From: Deltaproteobacteria bacterium
GTDB lineage: Bacteria > Desulfobacterota > Desulfobacteria > Desulfobacterales > ETH-SRB1
Assembly: GCA_030627405.1 (NCBI GenBank)
Contig: DAOUSD010000017.1
Coordinates: 1 to 13,617, forward strand
DNA: 13,617 nucleotides
Direction: 5' to 3'
Of this stretch, positions 1 through 4,228 are shown piece after piece (positions within the stretch are counted from its first letter, which is position 1; every line of letters begins with the position of its first letter). Position numbers and translations under genes: made by a program. The notes below the pieces were generated by a model. The model searched no databases, was not told the DNA's origin, and was given only the letters and a program-made list of their open reading frames with translations.

Positions 1-150
1 TATAAGCTTCGAAACTCTTCTGTTATTAAGGTTTTTGTCTCTTATTGTCTTTCATGGGTCAAAGGCAGACTTGACCCCCTTTTTTCCTAACATTTAATAA
101 CATCAGGTAGTTAAAAATGTGTCAATGTTGATCTGGAAAATTCCGGTTAA
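1..150 (-). mobile_element. Start of a third gene cassette (partial)
   Basis: Cassette 2's attC ends at position 151, so everything to the left in the array direction should be the 5' end of the next cassette. No convincing gene start is visible in these 150 bases: the ATG-initiated frames on the - strand close within a few dozen codons. It holds an inverted repeat (56-77) described separately. The cassette may have a longer leader or the gene may begin beyond the window. Confidence 0.55.
56..85 (+). terminator. GGGTCAA/TTGACCC hairpin followed by a T run
   Basis: A perfect 7-bp inverted repeat (gggtcaa at 56-62, ttgaccc at 71-77) with an 8-base loop is followed on the + strand by C residues and six T (80-85). 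It has the form of a factor-independent terminator for transcription entering from the left. TGACCC-rich palindromes are also common as dispersed repeats in this kind of genome, and another TGACCCC motif sits at 4079-4085, so a repeat-derived origin is equally likely. No + strand gene upstream is visible in the window. Confidence 0.35.
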
Positions 151-269
151 CGTAGAAGTCACCTGCACCAGAAGCCAATGAGGACTTGGCAAAAGAGAAG
201 TTTTGCTCTGAAATGGCAAAAGCGAAAAATGACCCGGCTTCTGGTGTTAGGTGGACTGACTGGTTAGGC
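145..269 (-). other. attC recombination site of cassette 2 (about 125 bp)
   Basis: On the + strand the outer boxes are ggttaac (145-151) and gttaggc (263-269). Read in cassette direction, the second is GCCTAAC, a perfect RYYYAAC R'' site. Between them lies a long imperfect stem, gtcacctgcaccagaagcc (158-176) pairing with 236-256, with unpaired bases as expected for extrahelical bases. The terminal loop region contains a smaller hairpin, gcaaaa (189-194) with ttttgc (201-206). The layout of outer core pair, unpaired spacer, inner stem and variable terminal structure is that of attC sites, which IntI recognises as folded single strands. Confidence 0.78.
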
Positions 270-312
270 AAACAATGTTGAATTTACAAGCAAACAATCT
301 TTATTCATAATT

Positions 313-350
313 CAAGCTTTGACACCGAGCCCAAGCTTTGACACCGAGCC
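313..350. repeat. 19-bp perfect tandem duplication in cassette 2
   Basis: The unit caagctttgacaccgagcc occurs twice back to back (313-331, 332-350), and a third partial copy (ccaccgagcc) follows at 355-364. It lies downstream of the 77-aa gene and before the attC. It does not look like an attC core and has no coding frame. It may be slippage-derived, or may affect the 3' end of the cassette transcript. Confidence 0.85.
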
Positions 351-421
351 CCACCCACCGAGCCCACCTGAAAAAGGAAATAAAACAAGTACATATTGTT
401 AATCCCGCCATTATGTAAATA

Positions 422-655
422 TCATAACTTTTCTCGAAGGACTGATTTAATGGTTTCCATCTGCTCCTGAATATTTTCCATTCTTTCGGGAAGGATTCTC
501 AGTCCGCCTAATGCTTCGTTCGGAGGACGAGTGGAACAGTACTCTTCCATTTCTCTAAGGTCATCAGCAACGCTGTCATATTTCCTTTCTAAATCGTGTA
601 GTTCCATCTTCAATCTTTCTATCGACCAATTCCTAACTTCGTTTATGGTAATCAT
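422..655 (-). CDS. Cassette-encoded 77-aa hypothetical protein, helical/coiled-coil
   Basis: The function is not recognised. The 77-aa product is strongly charged, with Leu/Ile/Met at helical spacing (for example IERLKMELHDLERKYDSV near residues 12-29 and ERMENIQEQMETIKSVL near 57-73) around a Pro/Gly-containing break near residues 44-55. This suggests two helices forming a hairpin or coiled coil. There is no signal peptide or membrane segment. The ATG at 655 is preceded by gaggg (complement of 665-669) at a spacing of 9, which supports the start. It is the only gene of cassette 2 and points away from intI, as expected for an integron cassette. It could be a small regulator, an antitoxin-like partner or an accessory of a larger complex, but nothing in the sequence decides between these. 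Confidence 0.65.
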   Translation of the reverse strand: MITINEVRNWSIERLKMELHDLERKYDSVADDLREMEEYCSTRPPNEALGGLRILPERMENIQEQMETIKSVLREKL

Positions 656-739
656 TTCAAGAATCCCTCATGTGATTAGTTTTATTTAAATTCGACTACC
701 GATCTATAAATATTTCCAACTCCAGCACAATTTCTCACT

Positions 740-802
740 GCCCCTAACGTTGCTAATCAGCTGCGCGGCTTTTTGCGTCGGCTGAATTAGCATTGGTTAT
801 GC
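740..802 (-). other. attC recombination site of cassette 1 (about 61 bp)
   Basis: The + strand reads gcccctaac (740-748), gttgctaatcagc (749-761), a short variable loop, gctgaattagca (781-792), then gttatgc (796-802). The inner arms TGCTAATCAGC and GCTGAATTAGCA are complementary except for one extra base, exactly the single extrahelical base that orients IntI on the folded bottom strand. The outer TAAC/GTTA pairs form the R box. The site starts 3 bases after the stop codon of the cassette 1 gene. At about 61 bp it is a compact attC, comparable to the short sites of mobile integron cassettes. Confidence 0.87.
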
Positions 803-2123
803 ATTTCACTCTATTTTTTTGGCGTGTTTTCGGAACATAATTCCATAGAAAATCGCAACACCAAACACCGCCGTTAATGCAAACACTACCACCTCGCTCG
901 CCATGCTCCAGATCCCATTTGGTAAAAACAAAAGATAAAGCATAGATAATATTGTCAGAAAGTTAACGGCTGGAAGAAGACATTTTTCTGGGTTACGTCC
1001 TGTAAGTGCCATTACTGCGCCTACAGTTTGGCGAAGTAAGCTTGACGCAAAAAAAATACTAAAAATAAGTCCAGCAAGGGAAAAAATCACTATTTTCCCA
1101 TGAACCAGCGAAATGTTTAGGTCTGGGATTCTCAAGTCGGTACTTAAAGTGGATAGTAATACACCGGAAATAACCGCTATTGAAAAGTGTACACGAAGCC
1201 GATTAAAAGTACTTAAATTTAAATCTAAAGGAATATTCTCATCGAAAGGGAGCGCTTCCCATCGACCTTTCCCTTCGAGTCTATTAACAAAACCATTTAA
1301 ATAGCCACGCAAGTGAGATCCCTCCATTGTTTTAAAAAGTTCGTTTGCGTTGACTACTTTAATCGCCGCATGGGCATTATCAATAGCACCGGTTATATCG
1401 CCCTCTTTTTCATATAGTTGAGCGATATTCGATAGCATTTTTGCTTTATCAAGAGGCAAAGAAACAGACGGTATTATTTCCTCATAAAGCGATCGGGCCT
1501 CACAATAATTGCCCTTTCTCCAAAGTTTACCGGCTTTTTCGGCCTTTTTTCGACTTGAATCTGCATCAGCCAAGATTTTAGGTTCCGAATGAATTTTAGC
1601 ATCTTTGAGCACACTGTGTGCTTCCTCTGTAGAACCATTCAAAACTGGAAGGATAGCTTGCTTCTGCGGATTATTAGATCGTTGAATGATAGTGGACGCC
1701 TCCGCAGCTGAGGGAAAGTTGAAAGTTGTTTTGAGTTTTTTAGCTGCCAATTTAGTTGTTTCATCATTGGAATGCGCAATAATGTAATGCACCCCATCGT
1801 GGACCACTGATATCTCAGTATCACTATGCTTTTCCAGAACCACGACATTCGTCTCACTTCCAACTTCGCTGCGAAAAACAACTGCACCTGGCTCTTTTAG
1901 GAATTCTTCTCGTTTTTCTGCTTCCAAATAGGGGGGCTGTATTGTTCCAATTCGCATTTGAATAAGCTCGAAGGCTTGACCGACACGGCCCTTGGGGCCG
2001 AGGAAAGTCAATGTCAAATTGTGTTCATCATGACGCCAACCTTCAGGTAGTTCGAAAGAGAAGCCTAAGCTCTTGTCTACGTAGCGCATATAGCCATCAC
2101 ATTTTAATGGGTTTAGAGCATAA
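748..2123 (-). mobile_element. Gene cassette 1 (attI-proximal)
   Basis: It starts after the G of the attI junction core (gcataac on + at 2118-2124, GTTATGC on the - strand) and ends at the G of its attC R' (complement of c748). One gene (806-2089) fills nearly all of it, with a 34-base leader and the attC immediately after the stop. In the excised circle the R' would read GTTATGC, the exact reverse complement of its R'' GCATAAC. This is strong internal evidence that both ends are placed correctly and that this was a site-specific insertion at attI. Confidence 0.85.
806..2089 (-). CDS. Cassette-encoded 427-aa predicted membrane protein with TPR-like middle
   Basis: The function is not recognised. 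Residues 1-126 form a small alpha/beta-like domain opening with LGFSFELPEGWRH, reminiscent of the PsbP/DcrB-type fold ('F.lP.gW' start). This is a pattern-based guess. Residues about 183-250 look like TPR helices (AGKLWRKGNYCEARSLYEE, then AQLYEKEGDITGAIDNAHAA). Residues about 300-420 contain four hydrophobic segments (near 301-316, 332-351, 371-390, 398-418) and a basic tail RKHAKKIE. There is no N-terminal signal, so the N-terminal domains are probably cytoplasmic and anchored by the C-terminal membrane bundle. The start ATG is 34 bases into the cassette without a clear Shine-Dalgarno, which is usual for cassette genes. Being first in the array it should be the best expressed from the candidate Pc. 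Confidence 0.8.
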   Translation of the reverse strand: MRYVDKSLGFSFELPEGWRHDEHNLTLTFLGPKGRVGQAFELIQMRIGTIQPPYLEAEKREEFLKEPGAVVFRSEVGSETNVVVLEKHSDTEISVVHDGVHYIIAHSNDETTKLAAKKLKTTFNFPSAAEASTIIQRSNNPQKQAILPVLNGSTEEAHSVLKDAKIHSEPKILADADSSRKKAEKAGKLWRKGNYCEARSLYEEIIPSVSLPLDKAKMLSNIAQLYEKEGDITGAIDNAHAAIKVVNANELFKTMEGSHLRGYLNGFVNRLEGKGRWEALPFDENIPLDLNLSTFNRLRVHFSIAVISGVLLSTLSTDLRIPDLNISLVHGKIVIFSLAGLIFSIFFASSLLRQTVGAVMALTGRNPEKCLLPAVNFLTILSMLYLLFLPNGIWSMASEVVVFALTAVFGVAIFYGIMFRKHAKKIE

Positions 2124-2124
2124 C
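2118..2124 (-). other. attI/cassette 1 junction core (GTTATGC)
   Basis: The - strand reads GTTATGC here, the integron core in which IntI cuts between G and TT. Cassette 1 begins at the first T (2123). The attI site proper should extend toward intI, but its left IntI-binding box cannot be delimited by eye. The adjoining stretch has several CGGCT motifs (2134, 2159, 2244, 2273) that could be accessory binding repeats. The match to R'' of the attC of cassette 1 fixes the position of the junction. Confidence 0.75.
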
Positions 2125-2140
2125 ATAGATTAGACGGCTT

Positions 2141-2166
2141 AATAGCCGTAGTTAATTACGGCTATT
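2141..2166. repeat. Perfect 10-bp inverted repeat beside attI
   Basis: aatagccgta (2141-2150) and tacggctatt (2157-2166) are perfect reverse complements separated by gttaat. The palindrome lies 17 bp from the attI core, in the leader that any transcript from the candidate Pc would contain. It could form an RNA hairpin ahead of cassette 1, serve as a dimeric protein site, or be part of the attI site. No T run follows in either direction, so a terminator is unlikely. Confidence 0.8.
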
Positions 2167-2430
2167 TGCCGCTACAAAATTAAAAAATATAAACAATGCA
2201 ATGTATTAGTATTAACTGTTATTACATATTGAAATGTAAAATACGGCTAAAATGCAGCCTATTTCCAATATGCGGCTGTTTTGCTGTATAGCGCTTTTTT
2301 TTGTAAACTTTCTAACTTTGTGATATCATAGAGCAAATAATGTGATTGAGGCATATATTGATTTTGGAAATGCGCATAAGAGAAAGAAAAGTGTTGCATT
2401 CTAAAATCTAATGTGTTTGTAATAAACAAC

Positions 2431-2459
2431 ATGACAAATATTTAACATATACATATAAT
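2431..2459 (+). promoter_or_regulatory. Candidate intI promoter (PintI)
   Basis: atgaca (2431-2436, five of six to the -35 consensus) is separated by 17 bases from a perfect tataat (2454-2459) on the + strand. This would start transcription near 2466, giving a leader of about 68 bases before the intI ATG at 2534. The surroundings are very AT-rich, so a chance match is possible, but spacing and both boxes are good. Confidence 0.55.
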
Positions 2460-2462
2460 TTT

Positions 2463-2490
2463 ATTATGCATATTACCAACAATTTGTCAA
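2463..2490 (-). promoter_or_regulatory. Candidate cassette promoter (Pc)
   Basis: On the - strand a perfect TTGACA (complement of 2485-2490) is followed 16 bases later by CATAAT (complement of 2463-2468), or 17 bases later by ATAATA. It reads toward attI and the cassettes, the direction expected of Pc, and would give a leader of about 330 bases before cassette 1. It overlaps the candidate intI promoter head-on, so the two could compete for polymerase. Confidence 0.55.
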
Positions 2491-2533
2491 TATTTATAGG
2501 CAATTGATTATTGACGATAAAATGGAGTTAAAG

Positions 2534-3511
2534 ATGAAACTATTGGATCAGGTGCGTCACGTAATAAGGAAAAAGCATTATTCGATTCGTACAGAACAGG
2601 CATATACAGATTGGATCAAAAGATTTATACTGTTTAACGGCAAAAGACATCCTAAAAATATGGGAGAGAGGGAGATTTCGCAGTATATATCATACCTTGC
2701 GGTAAAGAGAAATGTTGCCGCAAGCACTCAGAATCAGGCGCTTAATGCTATTGTTTTTCTTTATAAACAGGTATTGAACAGGGATCTGGGAGACTTCGGG
2801 AATATGGAAAGGGCCAAAAGACCTAAAAGGCTGCCGACCGTACTTACAAAAAATGAAGCTGATCTTGTTTTGACCGTTATGTCGGGGAAAAATGCGCTTA
2901 TGGCAAAATTGCTGTATGGTTGTGGGCTTAGACTCATGGAGTGTTTACGGCTAAGAGTAAAGGATATCGAATTTGACAGCAACCAGATTATCGTTCGTGA
3001 CGGAAAAGGACAAAAAGACAGAGTGACAATGCTTCCAGAGCAGTTAAAAACGCAGTTAATTGAACATTTGAAAAGAGTACGGGTCCTTCATGAAAAAGAT
3101 TTGAAAGGCGGTTTTGGCGAGGTTTATCTTCCATATGCACTGTCAAGAAAATATCCAAATGCGGCAAAAGAATGGTACTGGCAGTATGTTTTCCCATCAA
3201 CAAGGATATCAAAGGATCCACGGAGCGGAAAATGCCGGCGTCATCATGCCTATGAAACAGCTCTTCAAAGAGCGGTTCGCAATGCTGCCAGATCGGTCGG
3301 TATCCCAAAGCCTGTCAGCCCGCATACATTTAGACACTGTTTCGCGACCCATCTTCTTGAGGCGGGATATGATATCAGAACCGTTCAGGATCTTTTGGGA
3401 CATAAAGATGTTTCAACTACGATGATATATACTCATGTCTTAAATAAAGGCGGCATGGGAGTTAAAAGTCCGCTGGATATGGTCAAGCAGGGGGAATTTA
3501 GAGAAAATTAA
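2534..3511 (+). CDS. intI: Integron integrase IntI (tyrosine recombinase)
   Basis: IntI recombines attI with attC and attC with attC, inserting and excising gene cassettes. The 325-aa product has the SAM-like N-terminal domain (MKLLDQVRHVIRKKHYSIRT onward) and a complete catalytic set: Arg133 in GCGLRLMECLRL, Lys158, His264 and Arg267 in HTFRH, His290 in LLGHKD, and nucleophile Tyr299 in TTMIYTHV. These sit at a constant offset of 13 from the class 1 IntI1 residues (R146, K171, H277, R280, H303, Y312, recalled from the literature). The IntI-specific insertion (about residues 205-250, with KEWYWQYVFPS and RRHHAYE) separates it from XerC/D. The ATG at 2534 is preferred because GGAG (2524-2527) lies 6 bases upstream. 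The frame stays open to a TTG at 2504, which has no ribosome site. The gene appears intact and divergent from the array. Confidence 0.95.
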   Translation: MKLLDQVRHVIRKKHYSIRTEQAYTDWIKRFILFNGKRHPKNMGEREISQYISYLAVKRNVAASTQNQALNAIVFLYKQVLNRDLGDFGNMERAKRPKRLPTVLTKNEADLVLTVMSGKNALMAKLLYGCGLRLMECLRLRVKDIEFDSNQIIVRDGKGQKDRVTMLPEQLKTQLIEHLKRVRVLHEKDLKGGFGEVYLPYALSRKYPNAAKEWYWQYVFPSTRISKDPRSGKCRRHHAYETALQRAVRNAARSVGIPKPVSPHTFRHCFATHLLEAGYDIRTVQDLLGHKDVSTTMIYTHVLNKGGMGVKSPLDMVKQGEFREN

Positions 3512-3512
3512 T

Positions 3513-3535
3513 CATGAAATTTACCTCCTTTCATG
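3513..3535 (+). terminator. Weak hairpin just after intI
   Basis: catgaaa (3513-3519) and tttcatg (3529-3535) form a perfect 7-bp stem with a 9-base loop, starting two bases after the intI stop codon. There is no U run after it, so it would be at best a weak or factor-assisted terminator. Confidence 0.3.
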
Positions 3536-3782
3536 TTGATTTATTCGGGAAGATACGATAAAAAATAAGGTTGATTATCACCTGTTGATGCTCAATAATT
3601 ACCATTAATGGACTTGATTTTTAATATTTAACTATGATGGCAAAATTCGGTTGGATTTTTGTAACTATATGACATAATTGCTAATTATAGCCTTATTCCA
3701 ATCAGATACTCCGCCAATTTTTCTTTTAAATTTTTTTATTCTAAAATTTATCCCTTGAAAATACGACAAAATGGAGATGGCT

Positions 3783-4061
3783 ATGATGTCTCACAAAGAA
3801 AAACAAACAAGAGAAGTATTCAAGCTATTTAAAAAACTAAAAGTACTTAGGGACTTGGAAATAAATAATATACCATCTTGCTTGTCTTTTTGCCCATCTT
3901 CGGCGTTGCGGCTTTCGTTACATAGCCTTGCTATGCGCCTTCAGTCGCGCCTTGAATATGAACAAAAATCCTGCGCAATCTTGGGTATATTCTTTTTTTC
4001 CAAGTCCCTTACTATGATCAAATTAAATGCACGGGAAGTATATCCAAAACTCACAACATAA
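3783..4061 (+). CDS. Doubtful 92-aa reading frame running through a palindromic repeat
   Basis: An ATG at 3783 has GGAG (3773-3776) 6 bases upstream, and the first 20 or so codons (MMSHKEKQTREVFKLFKKLK) look like normal charged protein sequence. From about codon 22 on, the frame is simply translation of the palindromic element at 3845-4013, ending shortly after it. The likeliest reading is the 5' remnant of a small gene into which the repeat inserted, or a chance frame. Function unknown; not recognised as any family. Confidence 0.2.
   Translation: MMSHKEKQTREVFKLFKKLKVLRDLEINNIPSCLSFCPSSALRLSLHSLAMRLQSRLEYEQKSCAILGIFFFSKSLTMIKLNAREVYPKLTT
3845..4013. mobile_element. MITE-like palindromic element of about 169 bp
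   Basis: The left end (3845-3874, containing gggacttggaaataaata) and the right end (3984-4012, containing ttttccaagtccctta) are near-perfect inverted repeats of about 29 bp. The pairing continues imperfectly inward to an apex at catag-ccttg-ctatg (3921-3935), so the whole element could fold as one long hairpin. It encodes no transposase. A related core recurs at about 13540-13610. This fits a non-autonomous dispersed repeat. A target-site duplication is not clear. Confidence 0.75.
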
Positions 4062-4166
4062 CCAAACCGGCAACATAATGACCCCATTTTCTGACCCTGA
4101 TATATTTTTATTGCCCCCTTGCCTTAAAACTTTCAGTCAGGTATAGAAATTCATTTAGTCGAGTGG

Positions 4167-4196
4167 TTGACTCCTCGTTTTTTTACAGGTCTTAAT
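4167..4196 (+). promoter_or_regulatory. Possible promoter for the megasynthase gene
   Basis: ttgact (4167-4172) and cttaat (4191-4196) are separated by 18 bases, 32 bases upstream of the ATG at 4229. The -35 is good, the -10 is four of six. There is no clear Shine-Dalgarno before the ATG, so initiation strength is uncertain. Confidence 0.3.
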
Positions 4197-4228
4197 ATCT
4201 TGTGCCTTAGTGGCTGAAAAACAATATA

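Larger units (their letters stand above)
151..747 (-). mobile_element. Gene cassette 2
   Basis: Bounded by two integron core sites: it begins after the G of the R' site of attC1 (complement of c748) and ends at the G of its own R' site (complement of c151). It carries a 77-aa gene (422-655), about 90 bp of leader, a trailer with a 19-bp tandem duplication, and a 125-bp attC. On circularisation the R' would read GTTAGGG against R'' GCCTAAC, complementary at all but the last base, which supports the boundaries. Confidence 0.78.
1..3511 (-). mobile_element. Integron: intI plus a cassette array (right end seen, left end cut off)
   Basis: The region has the three parts that define an integron: a tyrosine recombinase of the IntI subfamily (2534-3511, + strand), an attI-type junction just outside it (2118-2124), and tandem gene cassettes whose genes all point away from intI on the - strand and end in folded attC sites (740-802 and 145-269). 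The array continues past the left edge, so its size is unknown. No class 1 features (qacE, sul1) or transposon genes are visible, so it is most simply a chromosomal or environmental integron. Strand is given as the direction of the cassettes. Confidence 0.88.
3536..4166. other. Non-coding stretch between intI and the megasynthase
   Basis: AT-rich sequence with no confident gene. It contains a palindromic element (3845-4013) with a short ribosome-site-equipped reading frame running into it (3783-4061), and a TGACCCC motif near 4079. No attC core pair with a foldable stem was found here, so the cassette array lies only on the other side of intI. Confidence 0.6.

Noticed and set aside
85..91. 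tcctaac as another integron core site in the partial third cassette
   Set aside because: It has no foldable partner arm at attC distance and misses the consensus at the first base. The cassette 2 boundary at 145-151 explains the array better.
313..364. Short direct repeats that might be a CRISPR array
   Set aside because: The two copies are directly adjacent with no spacer, only 19 bp long, and no cas gene is present.
2988..3425. Open frames overlapping intI on both strands
   Set aside because: The intI frame is supported by all catalytic residues, and the overlapping frames show no family features.
4079..4105. tgacccc...tgaccctga as an insertion-sequence end or terminator
   Set aside because: There are only short, imperfect repeats with no stable inverted pair and no adjacent transposase.
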